A DNA stretch of 64,000 bases. Origin: Bacteroidales bacterium (GTDB taxonomy: Bacteria > Bacteroidota > Bacteroidia > Bacteroidales > Muribaculaceae). Positions 7,946 to 15,287 of this stretch are shown here, in pieces. Each line of letters opens with the position of its first letter. Positions within the stretch are counted from its first letter, which is position 1. Both the position numbers and the translations under genes were made by a program. The notes under the pieces were generated by a model. It was not told where the DNA came from. It saw only the letters and a list, made by a program, of their open reading frames with translations, and ran no database searches. The stretch is from positions 1 to 64,000 of the forward strand of contig SUXH01000012.1 in NCBI GenBank assembly GCA_015061055.1. The letters are read 5' to 3'.

Positions 7946-9358
7946 TTATTCTACAAACAGATCATCAAGAATAACTTCACTTTGCACAGTTCCGCTGTAC
8001 ATATTTTTCTTTAATCCGTATGTTGTAATAAAGGTTTGATGCAGTGCTTTACGAGTTTTGGTTACGGAGCGAAACATTTCAGCTCGTTCACGCAAGCGTT
8101 CATCATATTGTTTTGTGATTTCAAATTCGCCTTGTGAGAATTTCATTTCACAGAGATTGATAGTTTGGTCTCTACGGTCAATCAATAGGTCTATTTGAGC
8201 GCCATCACCTTTCCACCCACAAATATCACTTTGTACTCCACTTATACCAAGTTTTTGCTTTATCTGGCGAATATGATGTAGGGCTAACTGTTCAAAGGAG
8301 TAGCCGCTCCACGCTCTACGAGATGGGGAATCAATCATATTTTGCCAATGATTTTCATCCTGCCCTCGATAGCCTTTGACATAACGCAAATGAAATAATG
8401 TAAACAAGTCTGTTAGTTGATATATAGTTCCTCGCTCAGTTTTACCAAATGCCGTATATTGACGAATGAAGTCGCAGTCGCACAAGTTTCGTAGAGCCTT
8501 TGTTAAAGCTCCTCCATCATCAATTTTTGTAGTTGTTATAATTTCAGCACGGGTCAACCCTATGGCTTTATTTGCCAATGCTTCAATAATCTGCTTATGA
8601 AGTGTAGCCTCGTTAAACAGCGAGCGAAACAAAAAGTTATATTCTCGCGATAGTGGTGCATTCTGTACGAAGAATAGATTATCCACATTTTGAGTAAGGC
8701 TCTTGTCCCGTTCAAGCATTTGCAAATAAAGAGGCGTACCACCAAGTATCATATAACATTCGGCTATCTGATAACGATTCCACTTAATACCTCGAGATAA
8801 GAGGTATTGCTCTGTTTCATATAAAGTAAAAGGAGCAAGGTAGATACTTCGTGTAGTTCTGTTATACAAACCACCTTTATCAGAAAGCACATTCTCACGC
8901 ATCCAAGTGGTTGCGCTTCCACATACAATAAGTTTCAAACGGTTATTCGTTGCACCCCATGAATTCCAAAAGAACTCAAAAGCTTTAATGAATCGGCTTT
9001 TTTGAGTGTCCATCCATGGTAATTCATCGAGGAATACTACAATTGGGCTATTTCCATTTATGGATTCAAGATATTCACGCAATTGAGCAAATGCATCAAA
9101 CCAATCTTTAGCATGTTTCCATTTGCGTCCTGAATAATACTCTAACTGACGATTAAACTCACCAAGTTGTTCTTTCTTTGTGCCTTGATAAATTCCAGTC
9201 GAATAAAAATGGAATGTGTCATTAAAATATTGACGGACAAGGAAAGTCTTACCAATACGGCGTCTTCCATAAATCGCAATCAATTCTGGTGACTTCGACT
9301 CGATACGCTGACGTAATATTTCTTGCTCAACACTTCTTCCTATTATAGTATCTGTCAT
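7946..9358 (-). CDS. DUF234-type AAA ATPase with PD-(D/E)xK nuclease-like C-terminus
   Basis: A 470-residue ATPase of the archaeal ATPase/DUF234 group common in Bacteroidales. Walker A is GRRRIGKT (31-38) and Walker B is VVFLDELPWMD (about 108-117). A sensor-1-like ICGSAT strand follows, then a winged-helix-like middle section. The last ~80 residues carry a D...ExK pattern (AQIDLLIDRR, then CEMKFSQGE), the core of a PD-(D/E)xK nuclease fold, so it may cut or bind nucleic acid. It lies between the integrase pair and the Qat operon, on the same strand, with its own likely promoter at 9386-9393. The family is frequent in variable regions, but no specific function is established. It could also be a toxin-like or prophage-control ATPase. 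Confidence 0.8.
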   Translation of the reverse strand: MTDTIIGRSVEQEILRQRIESKSPELIAIYGRRRIGKTFLVRQYFNDTFHFYSTGIYQGTKKEQLGEFNRQLEYYSGRKWKHAKDWFDAFAQLREYLESINGNSPIVVFLDELPWMDTQKSRFIKAFEFFWNSWGATNNRLKLIVCGSATTWMRENVLSDKGGLYNRTTRSIYLAPFTLYETEQYLLSRGIKWNRYQIAECYMILGGTPLYLQMLERDKSLTQNVDNLFFVQNAPLSREYNFLFRSLFNEATLHKQIIEALANKAIGLTRAEIITTTKIDDGGALTKALRNLCDCDFIRQYTAFGKTERGTIYQLTDLFTLFHLRYVKGYRGQDENHWQNMIDSPSRRAWSGYSFEQLALHHIRQIKQKLGISGVQSDICGWKGDGAQIDLLIDRRDQTINLCEMKFSQGEFEITKQYDERLRERAEMFRSVTKTRKALHQTFITTYGLKKNMYSGTVQSEVILDDLFVE

Positions 9359-9385
9359 ATTGAAGTAATTTGTTTTATCTTTTCA

Positions 9386-9393
9386 CAAAGGTA
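9386..9393 (-). promoter_or_regulatory. Bacteroidota -7 element for the DUF234 ATPase gene
   Basis: The minus strand reads TACCTTTG, an exact TAnnTTTG match, about 28 bp upstream of the ATG at 9358. It may also drive the Qat genes downstream. Confidence 0.5.
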
Positions 9394-9514
9394 AGAAAAG
9401 TTTTTCTATTCTTTATCGGTAACTCGGTTATTTTTTTAATTACCGACACGAAATACAACATCTTTTGTTGGATTAGAACATCCATGTGCTATTATGATTT
9501 TATAATTATTATAT

Positions 9515-9886
9515 TCAGTTATAGTTTGTTGTGAGACTACAATACAACGTAAAAAACAAGTTAGAAGCATTTCCTTTTCGCTGGCACAAGTTCTCTAATA
9601 CCTTTTGCCTTATCCTGCTTGCTTCATAGGTGTTCAACCTGAATGCAAGGGCAACGACCACTTCAAGATTGTAGAATGTAGCCCAACTTTTAGGCGTAGC
9701 CAAATCGCATCGTTGGGTGCTTACGGGGCAAAGCGTTCCACTCTTGTATATCGCTCTAATGGCAGTTCGGAGTGTCGGGGCTATCACCCCGAACAACTCC
9801 ACTAATTCCATTTCTGACATCCAAACATTATCGCTTGGGATATTCACGATACCGCTTTCGGTGATTGTTATAATTGCTCGTTGCAT
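9515..9886 (-). CDS. Small RhuM-like N-terminal-domain protein, integrase-linked
   Basis: A 123-residue protein. The segment from about 20 to 95 (VWMSEMELVELFGV, then a helix, then YNLEVVVALAFRLNTYEASRIRQ) resembles the N-terminal DNA-binding-like half of RhuM/'virulence' proteins, which have the pattern VWLTQxQMAELF ... YNLDVIISVGYRV. The rest of a RhuM protein is absent. Stand-alone short versions next to integrases are familiar in Bacteroidales mobile elements. It starts 2 bp after the integrase stop, so it is almost certainly co-transcribed with it. A role in element regulation or excision is inference. The last 25 residues look unlike the conserved part and could reflect a truncation. 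Confidence 0.65.
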   Translation of the reverse strand: MQRAIITITESGIVNIPSDNVWMSEMELVELFGVIAPTLRTAIRAIYKSGTLCPVSTQRCDLATPKSWATFYNLEVVVALAFRLNTYEASRIRQKVLENLCQRKGNASNLFFTLYCSLTTNYN

Positions 9887-9888
9887 AG

Positions 9889-11112
9889 TTACATTGCTAT
9901 TGAGATTTCACTAAACGATTGGTTAAGTCGGTTAGCGAACATCGTCAAATCTTTGTCAATTTTCTCAGTAGTAATCTTGGCATACTTTTGTGTCGTGGTA
10001 ATGTTCGTATGCCCCAATACTCGGCTTACACTCTCAATGGGAACACCCTTACTCAGAGCAAGCGTAGCAAATCCGTGCCTTGTGCAATGGAATGAAATAT
10101 CCTTTGAAATTCCGCACTCTTTTATCATCTTTTTCAGTGGTTTACAGATGTTCCAATAGTTCAGATTCGGAAATACGAGTTTGTCCTCTTGAAACCTCTC
10201 GTAACGTTTGATTATCTGTAATGGAATATCCAACAACTTCACTTGGAAATTCACCTTTGTCTTGTGTCGCTTGGATAGAATCCATTTCTCTCCGTTTATC
10301 TCTACAATATCATCGGTAGTCAGTTCCTTTATATCCACGAATGACAAAGCTGTGAAGCTTGCGAACACGAACAGGTCTCGGATATAAGCCAACTTCTTAT
10401 CCTTAAACTCGTGAGTCATTACAGCCTTGATTTCATCTTCGGTCAAGTATTGTCGCTCCTTGATATTCTGATTTACCCGATACAGAGCAAATGGATTTCT
10501 CGGTGTCAATCCATTGTAATGAGCCTTTGAAACGATTGTTTTCAACCACATACAATGTGCCCATACACTGCCATTATGCAATCCTGCATCGGTAGAGAGG
10601 TATATTTCATACTCCTTAATAAAGTCGGGAGTAAGTTCAAGCATTGCAATGTCGCTACGCTTGTAACACTTCTTGATGAACGCAGCCAAATGATTGCGTG
10701 ACCTTACACGCACCTTATAGGAACTTGCAGCACGGTCTATACCTATACGCTTCTTGAAACTCTCGTTGTCCTTATCAAATGCACCGAGCAATGTTTCATA
10801 CTCAGTTCCGATACCCTGATAGGCATTGCGTACCATTTCGGCAGTTACAAATGCTTCTCTATCCGATAAGCGTTGGTAGTGCTTGATGATTTGAGCCTTG
10901 ATGTTATCCAAAGCCAAATTGATATCCCGTGCCTCTTTGCTTTTGCCCTTTGCCCGATTACCTTTGGCATCCCACATTGTTTTTGCGATGCTCTGCTTGC
11001 AACTGAATTGAGCCACAGAACCGTTGATTGTCACTCGTCCCATAATGGGAACAATACCGTTTTTCTCTTTGCTTCCGTTCACGTAGAACAGCACCTTAAA
11101 TGTACTTCGCAT
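9889..11112 (-). CDS. IntDOT-like tyrosine recombinase (integrase)
   Basis: About 407 residues from the ATG at 11112 (MRSTFKVLFYVNG). A further 16 in-frame residues upstream look non-conserved. An arm-binding domain (about 1-90) and a SAM-like core-binding domain (about 110-205) precede the catalytic domain. Catalytic residues visible are a Lys in the SKRHKT hairpin, HxxR in FHCTRHGFATLAL (about 345), a His in VLGHTNITTTQ and the nucleophile Tyr in KYAKIT (about 380). The first catalytic Arg is replaced by Ser in FTALSFVDIKEL. I recall the same substitution in IntDOT of CTnDOT and many Bacteroidales elements. The gene marks the right end of the defence island, with its N-terminus facing the chromosomal relA/spoT homologue. 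Confidence 0.9.
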   Translation of the reverse strand: MRSTFKVLFYVNGSKEKNGIVPIMGRVTINGSVAQFSCKQSIAKTMWDAKGNRAKGKSKEARDINLALDNIKAQIIKHYQRLSDREAFVTAEMVRNAYQGIGTEYETLLGAFDKDNESFKKRIGIDRAASSYKVRVRSRNHLAAFIKKCYKRSDIAMLELTPDFIKEYEIYLSTDAGLHNGSVWAHCMWLKTIVSKAHYNGLTPRNPFALYRVNQNIKERQYLTEDEIKAVMTHEFKDKKLAYIRDLFVFASFTALSFVDIKELTTDDIVEINGEKWILSKRHKTKVNFQVKLLDIPLQIIKRYERFQEDKLVFPNLNYWNICKPLKKMIKECGISKDISFHCTRHGFATLALSKGVPIESVSRVLGHTNITTTQKYAKITTEKIDKDLTMFANRLNQSFSEISIAM

Positions 11113-11409
11113 AATCCAATTCTTTTTGGTTACAAAATTAGTTATCAGCGAGTTGTGCATTGTTATGCAGAATATGGCAGAGAGTAGAAATAAACTCCAA
11201 CGACCTATAAACTTACCTCGTTATTGGGTAATGATTTGAAAACCGTCCGCACTCATTACCTTTCATTTTCTTGCACTTTTGCATCGGCGAGGCTTTCATC
11301 ATAAGTCCTCATAAGTCATTGAACACCAGTGCAGCCATCATTATTTTCCCTCATTCGTTAGATTTTTCCAGAGATAATCCCTATTTTTGTATACAAAAAA
11401 AGAGAAATT
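11113..11409. other. Intergenic right edge of the island with candidate attachment core
   Basis: About 300 bp without a gene. It contains GCACTTTTGC at 11273-11282, one base off the GTAnnTTTGC core used by IntDOT-type recombinases. A short direct repeat TCATAAGTC (near 11299 and 11309) and the promoter of the downstream gene at 11382-11389 are also present. Which exact bases form the att site cannot be decided without the left end, which lies outside the window. Confidence 0.35.
11382..11389 (+). promoter_or_regulatory. -7 element for the relA/spoT homologue
   Basis: TATTTTTG matches TAnnTTTG exactly and lies 20 bp before the ATG at 11410, giving a predicted leader of about 14 nt. Confidence 0.5.
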
Positions 11410-13317
11410 ATGAAGAATGTTTACCAAGAAAAGATAGATGGCGAGGTGCAAATGCTATTTGATGTGATGCGTAAACGCGTATCGTTGCACGACTTTGACA
11501 GAATAAAAGATGCTTATGATTTTTCGGCTAAGGCTCATAGCGGACAATTCCGTAAAGGAGGAGAACCATATATAATTCACCCGGTAGAAGTGGCACTGAT
11601 TGTTGCAACCGAGCTTGAATTGGGAGCAAATCCTGTTATAGCGGCATTCCTGCACGATGTGGTGGAAGATACCGACTATACGATAGAAGATATAGTGGAA
11701 CGCTATGGTGAGGACGTGGGCTTCTTGGTGGAATCGGTAACAAAGAAGAAGAACGAGAAAAAGTTGAATCAAGTGGATAACTTCCGCAAGATATTGTCGT
11801 CGGCAAACTATGATGTGCGTGCGGTGCTTTTGAAACTCGCCGACCGCCTTAACAATATGCGTACGCTGAATGCAATGTTGCCTCACAAGCAGATGAAGAT
11901 TGCAGGCGAAACAGGTTATTTTTTTGCTCCATTTGCCAATCGCTTGGGAATGTATCACATTAAAGGTGAATTGGAAAATTTGTCGTTCCGTTATCGCAGC
12001 CCTCGTGAATACAATTGCATCGAGGAGCAACTTGAGGCTGAGAAGGAACGTAATAATCCTAAAATTGATGCTTTTGTAACAAAAGTGAAGGATTGTCTTG
12101 CCAATGCGGGGCTGAATGTAACTATCGAGGTGCGATATCGCAATGAATTCAGCTTGTGGCGCAAGATGAAGGAAAAAGGAACCGACTTTAAGCATGTGGA
12201 AGGTAAACATTATATTCGTATCATCTATCCTGATTATGCTATCGTGAATGATGTGCGCCTTTCGGAAAAAGAAATGGCAATTCGCATCTATTCGGTACTT
12301 ACCGACAATTTTAAGGAACTGCCCGGTAGTGTGATGAATTATATAAATGCTCCTAAGCGTAATGGGTATCAGTCATTCCATGTGAAGCTGCTGTGCGAGC
12401 AAGAAGTGGGAGCCGAAGTGTGTGCCAATCAATGGGAAGAAATTCACATTTCATCGGAACGAATGGTGCGTAAATCACGATTGGGATGTGTAGCAGAGCG
12501 TACAGAGTCGAATGTGAACTCCTGGGTGGAAAAATTCAGAGGAATGTTGACCGAGATATCGGAAGTTACCGATGAGGCCGATTTCTTGGAAGTGGTGGAT
12601 TTAGGATTCCCCAATGATGATATTCTTGTGTTTACCCCCGATGGTCAAGGTGTGATTTTGCCAAAGAATGCAAGTGCCCTCGATTTTGCATTCTATATTC
12701 ACACAAATATAGGACTGAAGGCTAAATATGCGCGCATCAATGGCAAGTTGTCGTCGATAAAGACAATGCTTAATCGTGGCGATTGCGTGGAAATAGGAAC
12801 ATCGGACGATGTGCATCCTGAACCCGATTGGCTCAATCACGTTAAGTTGTACAAGGCGAAAAAAGAACTTCGTCATTATCTGCAAAATAAGCCGAAAGTA
12901 GAACACGCTCGTTGTGAACATTGTCATCCGCTGCCCGGTGATGAGGTGATTGCTTTCAAAAATGGTGATGGATCATTGATGATGCACAAGAGCGACTGTG
13001 CAAAGGCTCTTGCAAGGGCTTCGCGTGAGGGCGATGCGATAGTGGCGCAATCATTTGATGAACATAAGGATATTGTTTATCCTGTGCGTATCAGTGTGAA
13101 GGCTATCGATCGTTACCACTTGCTGAGCGAATTATTGTCGTGTATAACCGATGAATTGCACTTACCCGTAGCTCGGTTGGCAACCGAAACAATGGACAAT
13201 ATCGGTACTTGTACGATTGATTTCTCGGTTCATTCGGTCGACGAGCTCAATCAAGCTGTTGATAGCATCAATAAGATTGATGGAGTGGAAGAAGTGAGCC
13301 GAATAGATGTAGAATAA
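11410..13317 (+). CDS. RelA/SpoT homologue with intact HD hydrolase and degenerate synthetase domain
   Basis: A 635-residue long RSH protein, about 100 shorter than typical Rel (about 730). The N-terminal (p)ppGpp hydrolase HD domain looks active: HSGQFRKGGEPYIIHP (43-58), LHDVVEDT (81-88), and LADRLNNMRTL near 150. The synthetase region (about 235-350) is recognisable from APKRNGYQSFH. However, the usual 'xSIxxKM' entry is EFSLWRKM, the catalytic Asp motif (D-L-x-A-x-R) reads EGKHYIR, and EIQIRT...AAHW reads EIHISS... without AAHW. TGS (about 400-460), a Cys/His zinc-like region (about 495-540) and a C-terminal ACT domain (about 560-635) follow. I infer a protein that mainly degrades the alarmone, with Bacteroidales usually encoding a second, synthesising RSH elsewhere. 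Confidence 0.85.
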   Translation: MKNVYQEKIDGEVQMLFDVMRKRVSLHDFDRIKDAYDFSAKAHSGQFRKGGEPYIIHPVEVALIVATELELGANPVIAAFLHDVVEDTDYTIEDIVERYGEDVGFLVESVTKKKNEKKLNQVDNFRKILSSANYDVRAVLLKLADRLNNMRTLNAMLPHKQMKIAGETGYFFAPFANRLGMYHIKGELENLSFRYRSPREYNCIEEQLEAEKERNNPKIDAFVTKVKDCLANAGLNVTIEVRYRNEFSLWRKMKEKGTDFKHVEGKHYIRIIYPDYAIVNDVRLSEKEMAIRIYSVLTDNFKELPGSVMNYINAPKRNGYQSFHVKLLCEQEVGAEVCANQWEEIHISSERMVRKSRLGCVAERTESNVNSWVEKFRGMLTEISEVTDEADFLEVVDLGFPNDDILVFTPDGQGVILPKNASALDFAFYIHTNIGLKAKYARINGKLSSIKTMLNRGDCVEIGTSDDVHPEPDWLNHVKLYKAKKELRHYLQNKPKVEHARCEHCHPLPGDEVIAFKNGDGSLMMHKSDCAKALARASREGDAIVAQSFDEHKDIVYPVRISVKAIDRYHLLSELLSCITDELHLPVARLATETMDNIGTCTIDFSVHSVDELNQAVDSINKIDGVEEVSRIDVE

Positions 13318-13340
13318 TCTTTAAGATTATAGCCCCTATA

Positions 13341-13387
13341 AAATGAGGGTGTATCAAAATTAAGTTTTTGGTACACCCTCATTTTTT
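13341..13387. terminator. Strong terminator after the relA/spoT homologue
   Basis: A long stem is formed by AAATGAGGGTGTATCAAAA (13341-13359) and TTTTGGTACACCCTCATTT, followed by a T-run. It is nearly symmetrical, so it can serve both the rightward RSH gene and the leftward gene ending at 13424. Confidence 0.85.
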
Positions 13388-13423
13388 GTTGTGTAGAGAA
13401 ACAGATTTGTCGGTGATAGTGAT

Positions 13424-14389
13424 TTATAACCAAGTGATTTCTAATTTGTGATTGATATCGCGCCATTCAACACCTTCGTGATCCTCGTAGCTATCGTTGT
13501 AGTGGAAATAAATGGTTTCACCGGGTGTTAGAGTATGTTCCTCCTGCTCACACACTAACGTAATCTCATTATCGGTAATTTCTTTGATATATAAAGTTCC
13601 GAAACCTTCATAACTAAGCGGCGAACCGATCCTTGCTTGAATTGTTTCGGAGGTGGATTCATTATATTCTTCCGACATCAACGCCCAACCCTTTTTGCTC
13701 CAATCGATTTTCAGACGATGCTTGGTAAGTTCACCTTCAGGGATATTCCAAAAACTTCTATCGCGACAAGTATTGGCATACACAATGATAACGTAGGCTT
13801 CATCGGCGCCGAATGCGTTACGTAGAACTTCACCTGCAGCGTCCCATTGTTCTTCGGGATTCTCGCTGCAAAGTGTTTTATATGCATTAAGAACAGCTTT
13901 TTGTAGTGTTGCCCAATCTTCTTTTCGATTATAAGGAGCGGTAGAAAGGACCACAGCAAGTGTGCCGCAATATTTATTGGTATTACTTATTTCATAGAAA
14001 TCGACAGGATAGGATAACTCCGGGCGAACTTTTAATACTGATGAAGACATTCCTATCATCGAAGCTTTAAGAACGTGGTCGTTGGGGTATTTTCCTATTG
14101 CTTCGCCAAGATTCCTGTAGAAACTTTTAACCGAATCTGAATTTGTAGAGCGACTAAACATCATCACAGGAGAATCGGTCTTGATACTGTCCCATAGTTC
14201 CTTAGTTTCATCCCAAGTATTCTTACCAATCTTTTTTGCCGCCTTTTGAAATGATGCAATAGTCTGATCGGCATCATCACCTTTGGTAATTATTCCAACG
14301 ACATTAGTGTGCAGATTCACACAAGCCGCTCTTGCATTGCCTTGTTCCGGATTAAATACTTTTCCGATGATATTCCTATCCATATCCAT
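13424..14389 (-). CDS. Unrecognised cytoplasmic protein, 321 aa
   Basis: I do not recognise this family. It has no signal peptide or membrane segment and looks soluble. Visible features are an N-terminal segment (RNIIGKVFNPEQGN), a middle with a long alpha-helical stretch (about 40-70) and Trp-rich loops, and a C-terminal ~80 residues of short beta strands. Two in-frame ATGs (14389 and 14383) are equally plausible starts. A TAnnTTTG promoter element lies at 14430-14437. It is a single-gene unit ending at the terminator shared with the RSH gene. Codon use is similar to the housekeeping genes rather than to the AT-rich operon on its other side. Confidence 0.7.
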   Translation of the reverse strand: MDMDRNIIGKVFNPEQGNARAACVNLHTNVVGIITKGDDADQTIASFQKAAKKIGKNTWDETKELWDSIKTDSPVMMFSRSTNSDSVKSFYRNLGEAIGKYPNDHVLKASMIGMSSSVLKVRPELSYPVDFYEISNTNKYCGTLAVVLSTAPYNRKEDWATLQKAVLNAYKTLCSENPEEQWDAAGEVLRNAFGADEAYVIIVYANTCRDRSFWNIPEGELTKHRLKIDWSKKGWALMSEEYNESTSETIQARIGSPLSYEGFGTLYIKEITDNEITLVCEQEEHTLTPGETIYFHYNDSYEDHEGVEWRDINHKLEITWL

Positions 14390-14429
14390 AACTTTTGGTA
14401 TTTAGGTGAGTAAAAACTTTAGTACTCTA

Positions 14430-14437
14430 CAAATGTA
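14430..14437 (-). promoter_or_regulatory. -7 element upstream of the 321-aa gene
   Basis: The minus strand reads TACATTTG, an exact TAnnTTTG match about 41 bp before the ATG at 14389. Confidence 0.45.
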
Positions 14438-14525
14438 AGAAAATAAATTTAGAAATCACTAAAAACAGGCAATAATCAACCAAATATCAATCGGTTAAAA
14501 TTTATTAATAGTAGAGTTTCTTAAT

Positions 14526-15284
14526 CTATTGGGTAGCTTCGGATAATGAGAGTATGTATCCCGAATCAGTCAAGGCGTATATAATTTCTCCATCATAGAG
14601 TAATTGTTTTATTCCACCACTTGCAAGAGCTAAATATTGATTAATTGAAATAACTCTAAATAGTCCTTCTGGGGAACAAAATAATATGCCAAATGGGGTA
14701 AATATTATAGAACGGATATCTTCAGCCGTAGTAAATAGAATTTCAGGTTTTTGATTGGTATAACCATAGATTCTTGATTTTGTGGCTAAAGTTAGATTGT
14801 TAACAGAACCGTATACTCCGATTATTGAATCAGAAATACAAAGTATTGGTTTTAAAGCATCTTCTCCTAATTTTAATCCATATACATATGAAGTGTCCTT
14901 TTCTGTTCGTACTATAAACAAACTATCCTCTCTACTTGGATAATATTCAAAATTTTCATTTTCAAATTGATATTCCACTTTCGCTTTATCCATATACGAA
15001 CATATTTTATTTTTCGCTTTATATATAAAGCGATCCTTAAGAAACATAAAATGAGATATTTCTGATGTATCAAGTAATTCTATTCTAGATATTTCACTTT
15101 TCCCCTCCAATGAAAAAACGGTATTGCCTGATATCACAAATAAACCTTTTCCAGGCAACACGCATAGTTTATCATTGCTTAAGTCTAATTCTTCTGGTGT
15201 AGATAGTACATTAACCTCTAATTCTATACCTTTAACAATAATACAGCAAATTAGACTAAAAATAATACAAATCCATCGTTTCAT
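14526..15284 (-). CDS. Unrecognised exported protein, 252 aa, beta-rich
   Basis: Last gene of a leftward three-gene operon, starting 3 bp after the stop of the 633-aa gene. Residues 1-20 (MKRWICIIFSLICCIIVKG) form a signal sequence, possibly with a lipid-attachment or membrane-anchored Cys, though no clean lipobox is seen. The rest consists of short strands of about 35-40 residues (for example LCVLPGKGLFVISGNTVF, ILFCSPEGLFRVISI, IIYALTDSGYILSLSE) that read like blades of a beta-propeller. No catalytic motif is visible. Function is unknown; an envelope or periplasmic location is inferred. Confidence 0.7.
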   Translation of the reverse strand: MKRWICIIFSLICCIIVKGIELEVNVLSTPEELDLSNDKLCVLPGKGLFVISGNTVFSLEGKSEISRIELLDTSEISHFMFLKDRFIYKAKNKICSYMDKAKVEYQFENENFEYYPSREDSLFIVRTEKDTSYVYGLKLGEDALKPILCISDSIIGVYGSVNNLTLATKSRIYGYTNQKPEILFTTAEDIRSIIFTPFGILFCSPEGLFRVISINQYLALASGGIKQLLYDGEIIYALTDSGYILSLSEATQ

Positions 15285-15287
15285 AAA

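Noticed and set aside
9605-9805. 66-aa open frame opposite the RhuM-like gene
   Set aside because: Antisense shadow; the RhuM-like reading has the recognisable pattern and correct coupling to the integrase.
11271-11462. 63-aa open frame at the island edge
   Set aside because: It overlaps the relA/spoT promoter and start and shows no protein-like features; more likely chance.
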